64,000 nt of DNA from UBA3910 sp002391465. GTDB taxonomy: Bacteria > Bacillota > Limnochordia > Darwinibacteriales > Darwinibacteriaceae. The notes under the pieces were generated by a model that saw only the letters and a program-made list of their open reading frames with translations, was not told where the DNA came from and ran no database searches. The first letter of the stretch is position 1, and every line of letters starts with the position of its first letter. Where the stretch lies: positions 1 through 64,000 of the forward strand of contig JASGVS010000027.1 in assembly GCA_030054835.1 (NCBI GenBank), in the 5' to 3' direction. Of this stretch, positions 1 through 7,749 are shown piece after piece. The position numbers and the translations under genes were made by a program.

Positions 1-627
1 TTTGCCGACTCCAATGAGCTGCGGGTAGGACAAATAGTGATTGCCATCGGCAATCCCCTCGGCCAGGATTACACCGTAACCACCGGGGTTGTGAGTGCCC
101 TGAATCGGGATCTCTTGGTTGATCCCAGGGAGAACCGCTATCTGGAAAATATGGTCCAAACGGATGCGGCCATCAACCCGGGTAACTCGGGCGGACCCCT
201 ATTGAACCAGGGGGGCGAGGTGATTGGGGTAACAACCGCTATAATAGAAAACGCACAGGGAATTGGTTTTGCCATTCCATCCACTACCGCACGGGCTATT
301 GGCGATCAAATCATTTCCCACGGTAGGCCCCTGCGCCTAGGTGTTCTGGGCGGATCCTTAACGCCTGCCCTGGCCAGAAGCATTGAGGCACAGACTGGCA
401 TTGAGCTTGCGGTGGAGCGGGGCGCGTTCATTACCCGGGTACTGCCTGATACGCCCGCAGCCCAGGCGGGACTCAAGCAGGGTGATGTGATCACGGCTGT
501 GAACGGCCAAGAAATCGCAGGAATTCGCGAGGTGAGCGATGCGGTTCAGCAAGCGGGATTCGGTGGCCGCCTCAAATTGGCCTTTTACAGGGGCATGGAT
601 CGGCTGGAAGTGGACGTCAACCTGTGA
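1..627 (+). CDS. htrA: HtrA/DegP-type serine protease, 5' truncated by window edge
   Basis: C-terminal 208 residues of a trypsin-fold periplasmic or surface quality-control protease. The reading frame is open from base 1, so the start, the membrane anchor and the His and Asp of the triad lie outside the window. The nucleophile Ser is in GNSGGPL (Ser codon 187-189), followed by the IGFAIP segment of the family. A PDZ domain occupies roughly residues 105-200, with AAQAGLKQGDVITAVNG as the carboxylate-binding region. Followed by a hairpin terminator. The order htrA, CxxH/CxxC protein, rlmH is conserved in Firmicutes, which supports the call. Confidence 0.95.
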   Translation, partial: FADSNELRVGQIVIAIGNPLGQDYTVTTGVVSALNRDLLVDPRENRYLENMVQTDAAINPGNSGGPLLNQGGEVIGVTTAIIENAQGIGFAIPSTTARAIGDQIISHGRPLRLGVLGGSLTPALARSIEAQTGIELAVERGAFITRVLPDTPAAQAGLKQGDVITAVNGQEIAGIREVSDAVQQAGFGGRLKLAFYRGMDRLEVDVNL

Positions 628-655
628 TAATTATTTAACATATGCCATTTCCACT

Positions 656-693
656 GAAGCAGACAGTGTAGACTAGCTCTGCTTCTTTTTTTT
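656..693 (+). terminator. Rho-independent terminator after htrA
   Basis: The arms GAAGCAGA (656-663) and TCTGCTTC (678-685) pair perfectly over 8 bp around a 14-base loop and are followed by a run of eight T. It lies about 30 bases after the htrA stop. Confidence 0.85.
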
Positions 694-719
694 GGTAATT
701 GTTTGTGTTATGATATAAA
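692..719 (+). promoter_or_regulatory. Possible sigma-A promoter for the CxxH/CxxC gene
   Basis: TTGGTA (692-697) and TATAAA (714-719) are spaced by 16 bases, downstream of the htrA terminator and upstream of the next gene. The -35 overlaps the end of the terminator T-run and matches consensus only partly, so this is tentative. Confidence 0.35.
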
Positions 720-757
720 TGCATTTCAATATTTCCTAACAAATGAGGAGTAGGACA

Positions 758-925
758 ATGTACATAGTATGTGCCGAGCATTTGGCCATGGCGATAGATG
801 AGTTCATAGAAGAATTCGGGACAGCCCCTGATATATACGAGCTGGGGAAGGTCACTTTTACAGACTGGACCGCCCCCAGCCAGTGTGAGTTCTGTGAGGA
901 GGCGTCTGTCTATTTAATAGTATAA
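758..925 (+). CDS. CxxH/CxxC protein, BA_5709-like small metal-binding protein
   Basis: 55-residue protein with an N-terminal CAEH (CxxH) and a CEFC (CxxC) motif about 38 residues later, the spacing of the CxxH/CxxC family typified by Bacillus anthracis BA_5709. The four ligands probably bind zinc; the function is unknown. I start it at ATG 758 because GAGGAG sits 7 bases upstream; a GTG-type start at 743 would lie before this ribosome site. In Firmicutes the family commonly sits between htrA and rlmH, exactly as here, so the context supports the family call. Confidence 0.85.
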   Translation: MYIVCAEHLAMAIDEFIEEFGTAPDIYELGKVTFTDWTAPSQCEFCEEASVYLIV

Positions 926-944
926 AGGCGTGGTTTTTTTGCGG

Positions 945-1418
945 ATGAGGATTATTGCGGTGGGAAAGATCAAGGAGCGTTTTCTTCGGGACGGGATTGC
1001 GGAGTACGGTAAGCGCCTGGGCAGATACGGCCGCTTTGAGGTTGTGGAGATCAAAGAGGAATCGTTTAAGGAGCCCCTAAGTGAAAGGGAAAAGCAGCAG
1101 GTGATGGAGGCAGAAGGGGAGCGGATTTTGGCTCGCCTCAACCCCAGGGCTTATGTTGTGGTCTTGGATAGGTTAGGTGAACAGTGGAGTTCCCAGGAAC
1201 TGGCCGAGCGCATGGGTTCTTTGGCTGTGGGCGGGACAAACCAGATGGATTTTGTGATCGGCGGCTCTTTGGGTCTTGCCCCACAGGTTTTGACTAAGGC
1301 CGATTTTATCTGGTCCTTTTCCAAGCTCACCTTTCCCCACCAGTTGATGCGTTTAATGTTGGCAGAACAGATTTATCGAGCCCAGACCATAATAGCGGGC
1401 GAGAGTTATCATAAATAG
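945..1418 (+). CDS. rlmH: 23S rRNA (pseudouridine1915-N3)-methyltransferase RlmH
   Basis: SPOUT-class methyltransferase that methylates pseudouridine 1915 in helix 69 of 23S rRNA. It starts MRIIAVGKIKERFL and ends LAEQIYRAQTIIAGESYHK, both diagnostic; the C-terminal YHK segment and the VIGGSLGL loop form the trefoil-knot AdoMet site. About 157 residues, normal for the family (155-159). ATG 945 is 11 bases after AAAGGCG; TTG 939 (adding two residues) is equally reasonable, and GTG 930 has no ribosome site. Lies 19 bases after the small Cys gene, probably in one transcript with it. Confidence 0.93.
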   Translation: MRIIAVGKIKERFLRDGIAEYGKRLGRYGRFEVVEIKEESFKEPLSEREKQQVMEAEGERILARLNPRAYVVVLDRLGEQWSSQELAERMGSLAVGGTNQMDFVIGGSLGLAPQVLTKADFIWSFSKLTFPHQLMRLMLAEQIYRAQTIIAGESYHK

Positions 1419-1435
1419 AGAGGCGAGGTGACGTA

Positions 1436-2068
1436 ATGCGCTGGACAAAGATTTCAAAGGCGGTAATTCGGCGACTCCCCGTTTACCTGCGGATTTTGGA
1501 TGAGGTAGCAGAGGACACACAGCTTATTTCCTCCCAGGAGCTGGCGGATCGGGCAGGAGTGGGTTCTGCTCTGGTTAGGAAGGATCTGGCTTGGTTTGGT
1601 GAGTTCGGTAAGCAGGGCGTTGGCTACCAAGTGGAGTTTCTCCGCAGTGAACTGCGGAAAATCCTCAATCTGAACCGGGAAATCCCCATGGGCCTGATCG
1701 GAGCGGGCAGCCTGGGTGAAGCTGTCACCCGGTACAGCCTGAGGCGCTATGAAGAGGACTCCAGCTTTAGCGTGAAGCTAGTAGCCCTGTTTGACAACGA
1801 TCCGGAGAAAATCGGGGGTTCAATAGAGAATATACCCATTTTCTCATTAGACGAACTGGCGGCCAAGACCAAGGAGTTGAATTTGGAATTGGCCATGATA
1901 GCAGTTCCTGCCGAATACGCCCAGGAGGTTGCCAACAAGGTAATCAAGGCGGGCATTAAAGGAATTTTGAACTTCGCCCCGGTTAAACTTCAGGTACCTG
2001 AAGATATTCAGGTTGCCAACGCAGACGTTTCACTAGAGCTGCAGTTCTTAGCATATTATTTGAAATAG
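1436..2068 (+). CDS. rex: Redox-sensing transcriptional repressor Rex
   Basis: NADH/NAD ratio sensor that represses fermentation and respiration genes when NADH is low. 210 residues: an N-terminal winged helix (about 1-80, with GSALVRKDLAWFGEFGKQG, the typical DNA-recognition region) and a Rossmann domain starting at the GAGSLG loop (89-94). The C-terminal helix (VSLELQFLAYYL) is the domain-swapped dimer helix. Preceded by GAGGTGA. Being placed before lpdA and fhs fits a regulator of redox carbon metabolism, though no Rex operator was identified here. Confidence 0.95.
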   Translation: MRWTKISKAVIRRLPVYLRILDEVAEDTQLISSQELADRAGVGSALVRKDLAWFGEFGKQGVGYQVEFLRSELRKILNLNREIPMGLIGAGSLGEAVTRYSLRRYEEDSSFSVKLVALFDNDPEKIGGSIENIPIFSLDELAAKTKELNLELAMIAVPAEYAQEVANKVIKAGIKGILNFAPVKLQVPEDIQVANADVSLELQFLAYYLK

Positions 2069-2084
2069 CGCGGGAGGAAGAGGC

Positions 2085-3446
2085 ATGGAACAGGTGGACC
2101 TGCTTGTGATAGGGGGCGGGCCGGCCGGCTATTCGGCTGCCATCCGCGCCAGTCAATTAGGAAAAAGCGTGATTATAGCAGAAAAGGAAGCGGTGGGTGG
2201 GACCTGCCTTAACCGCGGCTGCATACCAACCAAATCGCTGCTGGAAAGCGCCCGTTTTTATCGGGAACTAACCACAGCTGCAAAACACGGGGTAACGCTG
2301 GAAGTTAAGGATCTGGATTATACTAAAGTTGTGGAACAAAAAGATGTGGTTGTGACCCGTTTGGTTGATGGACTGAAGTTTCTGCTCAGTCGCCGCGGTG
2401 TGGAAATTGTGGAAGGTGAAGCCCGCTTTCTCAGCCCAACCCAGGTTGAGGTGGGGGACCGAGTTTTTCAGCCGGAAAAGGTGGTTGTAGCCACCGGCAC
2501 TACCCCGGTGCAGCTGCCTGGGCTGGAGGCTGACGGAGAGCGCATTTTCAACAGTGAAGAAATGCTCGCCGCAGACACCCTTCCCAACTCCCTTTTGATT
2601 GTGGGCGGTGGTGTGATCGGCTGTGAGTTCGCTACCGTTTTTGCATCCTACGGGGTGAAGGTGACAATCGTGGAAATGCAGGACCAGATTCTGCCCTGGG
2701 ATGACCGGGAGATCAGCAGTACACTCACCCGGGAGTTCAAGAAACGGAAGATAAGCGTTCTGACCAAGGCCCGGGTTGGGAAGGTGGAACGGACCGCCGA
2801 CGGCCTGACCGTGGCAATTGAGCAAAAGGGGCGGGAGCGCATACTGGAAGTGGACCGCATCTTGGTTTCGGTAGGAAGAAAACCGGTAGTCCCAGAGGGG
2901 TTCCCAGCGGAATTGGATGGGCGGGGGTACATAGCGGTCAATGAGTCTTTCCAGACATCTGTACCCCACATTTACGCAGCGGGGGATATTATCGGCGGCC
3001 TACAGCTTGCCCATTTAGCATTTGAAGAAGGCTGGGCGGCGGTCAACTTCGCTTATGGCGAGCCAGCCCGCAGTGAATGGTTTGTCCCCACCTGTGTTTA
3101 CACCCAGCCTGAAATAGGTTCGGTGGGGCTCACTGAAACAGCTGCCCGGGAAAGGTACGGAGAAGTGATTGTGGCCAAGTATTCCCTCAAGGGCAACGGC
3201 AAGGCGGTAATTGCGGGTGATGATGGTGGATTCTGCAAGATCGTTGCTTCTGCCGATGGGGTTGTCCGAGGAGTGCATATTATCGGGCCCCAGGCCACGG
3301 AGTTGATCAGCAGCGCCGCAGTGGCTATGGAAAACGGCCTAACCTTAGCCCAGTGGGCCCAGGTGATATATCCGCACCCCACTGTTTCAGAGGCTGTAAA
3401 AGAAACGGTGCTGAGCGGTTTAGGCACCGGTTTGCATTCAATTTAG
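2085..3446 (+). CDS. lpdA: Dihydrolipoyl dehydrogenase (E3)
   Basis: FAD-dependent disulfide oxidoreductase that reoxidises dihydrolipoamide with NAD. 453 residues. FAD-binding GGGPAGYSAA near the start, the redox disulfide C41/C46 in GTCLNRGC, the NAD loop GGGVIGCEFA near 170, and the catalytic HPTVSE near the C-terminus are all present. There is no lipoyl domain fused in front and no pyruvate dehydrogenase or glycine cleavage genes next door. Its place directly before fhs suggests a role in one-carbon or glycine metabolism, which is an inference. ATG 2085 follows GGGAGGAAGAGG. Confidence 0.93.
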   Translation: MEQVDLLVIGGGPAGYSAAIRASQLGKSVIIAEKEAVGGTCLNRGCIPTKSLLESARFYRELTTAAKHGVTLEVKDLDYTKVVEQKDVVVTRLVDGLKFLLSRRGVEIVEGEARFLSPTQVEVGDRVFQPEKVVVATGTTPVQLPGLEADGERIFNSEEMLAADTLPNSLLIVGGGVIGCEFATVFASYGVKVTIVEMQDQILPWDDREISSTLTREFKKRKISVLTKARVGKVERTADGLTVAIEQKGRERILEVDRILVSVGRKPVVPEGFPAELDGRGYIAVNESFQTSVPHIYAAGDIIGGLQLAHLAFEEGWAAVNFAYGEPARSEWFVPTCVYTQPEIGSVGLTETAARERYGEVIVAKYSLKGNGKAVIAGDDGGFCKIVASADGVVRGVHIIGPQATELISSAAVAMENGLTLAQWAQVIYPHPTVSEAVKETVLSGLGTGLHSI

Positions 3447-3467
3447 AGATCTGGAGGAGGAACACAA

Positions 3468-5138
3468 ATGCTTAGTGATATCCAAATTGCTCAGCAGGCT
3501 GAACTGAGGCCAATTAGTGAAATAGCTGAGGAACTGGGCTTGGGCCCCGACGATATTGAGCTCTACGGCAAGTACAAGGCCAAGGTTGATTTGGACGTAC
3601 TGAAACGGTTGAAAGACAGGCCCAATGGAAAGCTGATTTACACCACGGCCATCACAGCTACGCCCGCCGGTGAAGGTAAGACGGTTACCACTATCGGTTT
3701 AACCCAGGCCCTCGGTTATTTGGGCAAAAAGGCAATAACCTGTATTCGCGAACCAAGCTTAGGGCCAACCTTTGGCATTAAGGGAGGTGCGGCAGGTGGC
3801 GGCTACTCCCAGGTTGTACCTATGGAAGATATTAACCTCCACTTTACCGGTGACATCCACGCCGTAACTACTGCCCATAATTTGCTGGCTGCCCTGCTTG
3901 ATAACCATATAGCGCAGGGTAACGAACTGAACATCGATCCCAAGCGCATCGTCTTCCGCCGTGTGATGGATATGAACGACCGTCAGCTGCGGAACATCGT
4001 GGTAGGTTTGGGCGGACTAGGCAACGGAGTTGTGCGGGAGGCCGGCTTTGATATTTCGGTTGCTTCCGAGATTATGGCCATTTTGTGTCTGGCCAGCGAT
4101 TTGCAGGATCTGAAGGAACGGGTTGGGCGCATCCTAGTCGCCTACACTTATGATCGCAAGCCGGTCTATGCCAAGGACCTCAATGCCCAAGGGGCCATTG
4201 CTGTGATTATGAAAGACGCCATTAAGCCCAATTTGGTCCAGACGCTGGAAGGCCAACCGGCTTTCGTCCACGGTGGACCTTTCGCCAACATCGCCCATGG
4301 CAATAACAGTATTGTTGCAACCCAACTCGCCCTGAAATTGGCCGATTACGTGGTGACTGAGGGTGGTTTTGCGGCAGACTTGGGCGCCGAGAAATTCTTT
4401 GATATTGTCCATGGCTATTCCGGCCTAAAACCCGATGTGGCCGTTATTGTAGCCTCGGTGAGGGCACTCAACATGCACGGCGGCGTCCCCAGGGACAAGG
4501 TGGCAGAAACGAACCTTGAGGCACTGAAAGCGGGTCTTGCCAACCTGGATAAGCACGTAGAAAATGTCAAGAAATTTGGCATACCCATTGTTGTGGCCAT
4601 AAACCAGTTCCCAACCGATACACCGGAAGAGCTCAAGCTGGTGCAGGAGCACTGCGAGCAATTGGGAGTACCTTCTGCCCTGTCCCAGGTAGTAGCTAAG
4701 GGCGGTGAAGGGGGTAAGGAGTTTGCCGAAACGGTGCTGCGGGTTCTTGAGACGGAGAAAGCGGACTTTAAGCCCCTGTACGATTGGGAACAGCCCATTA
4801 AAGACAAGCTGGAGACGTTGGCCCGGGAGATTTACGGTGCGGACGGCGTTGTCTACACTCCGCAGGCAGAGCGTTCAATCCGTACCCTCACCAAACTCGG
4901 ATACGGCAACCTGCCCGTGTGTGTGGCCAAAACTCAGCATTCCATTTCCGATGATCCCAAATTGAAGGGCGTGCCCACGGGCTGGACGCTGACCATTACC
5001 GATGTGCGGCCTTCCCTGGGTGCAGGCTTTTTGGTCTGTCTGGCAGGGGATATTATGACCATGCCAGGTCTGCCCGCCAAGCCCGCCGCTGAAAACGTGG
5101 ACATTGACGAGGATGGCAACATCACAGGCTTGTTCTAA
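3468..5138 (+). CDS. fhs: Formate--tetrahydrofolate ligase
   Basis: ATP-dependent activation of formate on tetrahydrofolate to 10-formyl-THF, the entry step of the methyl branch of the Wood-Ljungdahl pathway and of folate one-carbon supply. 556 residues, standard length. The ATP loop TPAGEGKT lies at 65-72, and the family blocks REPSLGPTFGIKGGAAGGG, RRVMDMNDRQLRNI and the C-terminal LPAKPAAENVDID are all visible. ATG 3468 follows GGAGGAGG. The gene is followed by a strong terminator. Confidence 0.97.
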   Translation: MLSDIQIAQQAELRPISEIAEELGLGPDDIELYGKYKAKVDLDVLKRLKDRPNGKLIYTTAITATPAGEGKTVTTIGLTQALGYLGKKAITCIREPSLGPTFGIKGGAAGGGYSQVVPMEDINLHFTGDIHAVTTAHNLLAALLDNHIAQGNELNIDPKRIVFRRVMDMNDRQLRNIVVGLGGLGNGVVREAGFDISVASEIMAILCLASDLQDLKERVGRILVAYTYDRKPVYAKDLNAQGAIAVIMKDAIKPNLVQTLEGQPAFVHGGPFANIAHGNNSIVATQLALKLADYVVTEGGFAADLGAEKFFDIVHGYSGLKPDVAVIVASVRALNMHGGVPRDKVAETNLEALKAGLANLDKHVENVKKFGIPIVVAINQFPTDTPEELKLVQEHCEQLGVPSALSQVVAKGGEGGKEFAETVLRVLETEKADFKPLYDWEQPIKDKLETLAREIYGADGVVYTPQAERSIRTLTKLGYGNLPVCVAKTQHSISDDPKLKGVPTGWTLTITDVRPSLGAGFLVCLAGDIMTMPGLPAKPAAENVDIDEDGNITGLF

Positions 5139-5149
5139 GACCTTAGTAG

Positions 5150-5197
5150 GGCAGAGTCCCTGGAGAAAGCTTCTCCCCAGGGCCTCTGCTGTTTTTT
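5150..5197 (+). terminator. Rho-independent terminator after fhs
   Basis: GCAGAG and CCCTGG pair with CCAGGG and CTCTGC around an inner AGAAGCTTCT element, giving a long GC-rich hairpin, followed by a T6 run (5192-5197). It starts just after the fhs stop. Confidence 0.85.
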
Positions 5198-5208
5198 CGA
5201 AAATGATG

Positions 5209-5237
5209 TTGTGCAATCGGGTCACAAATGATATACT
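5209..5237 (+). promoter_or_regulatory. argS: Extended -10 sigma-A promoter of argS
   Basis: TTGTGC (5209-5214), a 17-base spacer and TATACT (5232-5237), with TG one base before the -10 (TGATATACT). The strong extended -10 compensates for a weak -35. Expected start of transcription is near 5244, directly at the first leader hairpin. Confidence 0.7.
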
Positions 5238-5243
5238 GACGTA

Positions 5244-5308
5244 GGTGGAAAGTGCCACAAACGCACCGCCGCTTTTTTCCCCTGTAGGGTTACCTATGGG
5301 GGAGTTTT
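5244..5308 (+). promoter_or_regulatory. argS: Structured argS 5' leader with two hairpin/U-run elements
   Basis: Element 1: GGTG (5244-5247) with CGCC (5267-5270) and GTGC (5252-5255) with GCAC (5263-5266) form a hairpin followed by six T (5273-5278). Element 2: CCCCTGTAGG (5279-5288) pairs with CCTATGGGGG (5293-5302), using two G-U pairs, followed by AGTTTT. Both look like intrinsic terminators inside the leader, so argS may be controlled by attenuation. No T-box consensus was found. Confidence 0.45.
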
Positions 5309-5330
5309 GTTAAGTTGAGGAGGAACGAGA

Positions 5331-7004
5331 ATGACCGTCTTTGCTCGGCAGAGAGAGCAGCTACAAACAGCGATCAAACAAGCTGTGCAGACCGCTCTGG
5401 AGAGTGGTAAATTAGAGCTAGCCGAGGTGCCTGAAGTGGGTTTGGAGATCCCGAGAAATCCAAGCCACGGAGATTTCGCATCCAATATTGCGTTAGCTAC
5501 AGCCAGGGCAGCGAGAAAATCGCCCAGGGAGGTCGCCGAGATTATAGTGGGTAATTTGGACAGCACCCACATCGACCGCGTGGAGATTGCAGGCCCCGGC
5601 TTTATTAATTTCTATTTGAAGAATGACTGGCTTTACGCCGTAATTGAAGACATTGAGGAGCAAGGAGAAGCTTACGGCAACAGTGAGATCGGTGGAGGGG
5701 AAAAGGTCCTGCTTGAATTTGTGAGCGCCAACCCCGTTGGCCCCATGAACGTGGTCAATGCTCGGGCAGCGGCTGTTGGCGACACGCTGGCCCGCATTTT
5801 CCGGGCAGTGGGCTATGATGCCAGCACGGAGTTTTATGTGAACGACGCCGGCAACCAAGCTGACATTTTCGCCCGCTCCATTGAAGCCCGCTACCAGCAG
5901 CTGGACGATCCGTCCTATCCGTTTCCCGAGGACGGCTATCCAGGTGACTATGTGACGGAGATGGCCAAGATTCTGCGGGAAGAGAGACCAGACCTGGGCG
6001 ATCTTCCCTTAGAGGAGCGGTTGGCTTTCTGCAAACGCTGGGGTACGGACAAGATGGTTGAAATCCAGAAAGCTGACCTTGCTGCCTACGGCGTTGAGTT
6101 TGATCTATGGTTTAGGGAAAGGGATCTGCATCAAGCCGGTGCCTTGGAGCAAGTGATTGAGATACTGCGGGAAAAAGGATATATCTTTGAAGCGGAGGAC
6201 GCAGTCTGGTTCCGGTCCACCGATTTTGAGGATGATAAAGATAGGGTTATTATCAAGAGTGACGGTACCTACACTTACGTCACAGCGGATATTGCCTATC
6301 ACTATGACAAGCTGAAGCGGGGCTATCAGAAGTTGATTAACATTTGGGGCCCCGATCACCATGGGTATATCGAACGGATGAAAGCGGCTATCCAAGCGCT
6401 AGGTTACAGCCGGGACACCCTGGAAATCCTCATCCTCCAGTACGTAGCCCTGCTCAGGGACGGACAGCAGGTTAAAATGTCTAAACGGGCCGGCGAGTTC
6501 ATCACCATGGAAGAGTTGGTGGAAGAGGTGGGCAAGGACGCGGCGCGTTTCTTCTTCCTGCACCGCAGCCCTGAGAGCCATCTCGATTTTGATCTTGACT
6601 TGGCTGTGGAGCAGTCCAACGAAAACCCGGTTTTTTATGTCCAATATGCCCACGCTCGCATTGCCAGCATTCTGCGGCAGGCCGGTGAAATGGGAATTGA
6701 GATTCCCACCAGTGATCAGGTCCGCCTCGATCTGCTCGAGCACGAGTCCGAGCTGGCCATCATAAGGCAGCTGGCCCTTCTACCAGAAGAACTGCAAACA
6801 GCTGCCCAGCAGCGGGAGCCCCATCGCCTAACCCACTACGTTCTGGAGTTGGCAGGTTTGTTCCATACTTTCTATACCCACTGCCATATCCTTGGAGAAG
6901 GGGCAGAACTGCGCGATGTTCGCCTCGTATTGATCCAGGCTGTTCAAACGGTGCTGCGGAAAGTGCTGGGTCTTTTGGGTGTCAGTGCTCCTGAGCAGAT
7001 GTAA
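5331..7004 (+). CDS. argS: Arginyl-tRNA synthetase
   Basis: Class I synthetase charging tRNA-Arg. 557 residues with an N-terminal Add-1 domain (about 1-110, including GDFASNIA), the catalytic Rossmann fold, KMSKR at 382-386 and a C-terminal anticodon-binding domain ending in the usual LGLLGVSAPEQM. The HIGH box, normally HVGH or HMGN in ArgRS, reads NVVN (140-143) in ANPVGPMNVVNARAAAVGD; this may be a subfamily trait. ATG 5331 follows GAGGAGG. It has its own promoter and structured leader. Confidence 0.96.
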   Translation: MTVFARQREQLQTAIKQAVQTALESGKLELAEVPEVGLEIPRNPSHGDFASNIALATARAARKSPREVAEIIVGNLDSTHIDRVEIAGPGFINFYLKNDWLYAVIEDIEEQGEAYGNSEIGGGEKVLLEFVSANPVGPMNVVNARAAAVGDTLARIFRAVGYDASTEFYVNDAGNQADIFARSIEARYQQLDDPSYPFPEDGYPGDYVTEMAKILREERPDLGDLPLEERLAFCKRWGTDKMVEIQKADLAAYGVEFDLWFRERDLHQAGALEQVIEILREKGYIFEAEDAVWFRSTDFEDDKDRVIIKSDGTYTYVTADIAYHYDKLKRGYQKLINIWGPDHHGYIERMKAAIQALGYSRDTLEILILQYVALLRDGQQVKMSKRAGEFITMEELVEEVGKDAARFFFLHRSPESHLDFDLDLAVEQSNENPVFYVQYAHARIASILRQAGEMGIEIPTSDQVRLDLLEHESELAIIRQLALLPEELQTAAQQREPHRLTHYVLELAGLFHTFYTHCHILGEGAELRDVRLVLIQAVQTVLRKVLGLLGVSAPEQM

Positions 7005-7020
7005 AGGATGTGAATAGACA

Positions 7021-7749
7021 GTGACTTTCGGCCAAAGTTGGCGAACCCTACTCAAATCTTTCAAAATGAGCTACGAGCATTTGGGCAAACTTGCCCTGCT
7101 CAACCTCGTCTGGTTTACGGTTGGCGTCGGTCCCCTCATGATCGGCGCATACCTACCCTGGGAATCACCCCTTGTCCTTTTTGTGGCGGGGATGCTTAGT
7201 TTGATCACGTTAGGCGGTGCCTTTCCCGCCCTGCATAGCATGACAAACCGCATTATTGACGGAGAGGTAATAAACTGGCGGCAGTTTCTGCCCGCGTTTA
7301 AGAAATACGTGGTGCGGGGGACAATCCTTTTGGCCCTCCGGCTGTTTGGGTTTTTTGTCCTGACCTTCAATATTTGGGTCGCCTTAAACAAGCCCAGTAC
7401 GCTTTATCTGATCCTGTCCGGTTTCTGGCTCTGGGGAATTGTTTATTGGTACGCCATGCAGCAGTATGTTTATCCCCTTTTGACCAGGCACGACTTGGGC
7501 GTCCTAACTGTTTTGAAGCGGGCTGCCCTGCTTACACTGGACAATCCCCTCGCCAGTGTCTTTGTCTTTGTGATTAGTGTTGTTATAAACGTTCTCAGTG
7601 TGATATTGACCGTTCCCTTAACGATTTTCACTGCCGGGTTTTTAGCCTTTTTGCAGAATAATTTCCTCCTTGGGCTTCTAGAAAAATACAGTGAGCCGGA
7701 GGAAAAAGTGGTGGAGAGCGGAGAGCAGCAACAGGAGGGTGGAGAGTGA
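7021..7749 (+). CDS. YesL/DUF624-like integral membrane protein
   Basis: 242 residues with about five or six hydrophobic segments (for example about 22-40, 46-65, 100-120, 125-145 and 180-215) and a charged Glu-rich tail. The N-terminal pattern, with short helices around LLNLVWFTVGVGPLMIG and GGAFPALHSM, resembles DUF624 (YesL) proteins, whose function is unknown. GTG start at 7021 follows AAAGGATG. Its last four bases overlap the GTG start of pyrG (GTGA), so the two are translationally coupled. Confidence 0.6.
   Translation: MTFGQSWRTLLKSFKMSYEHLGKLALLNLVWFTVGVGPLMIGAYLPWESPLVLFVAGMLSLITLGGAFPALHSMTNRIIDGEVINWRQFLPAFKKYVVRGTILLALRLFGFFVLTFNIWVALNKPSTLYLILSGFWLWGIVYWYAMQQYVYPLLTRHDLGVLTVLKRAALLTLDNPLASVFVFVISVVINVLSVILTVPLTIFTAGFLAFLQNNFLLGLLEKYSEPEEKVVESGEQQQEGGE

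Noticed and set aside
2268..2969. 233-residue minus-strand frame inside lpdA
   Set aside because: It is fully antisense to a well-supported gene and has no family features or ribosome site.
5244..5308. T-box riboswitch before argS
   Set aside because: No AGGGTGGNACCGCG-type antiterminator sequence or Stem I features were seen; only simple hairpins.
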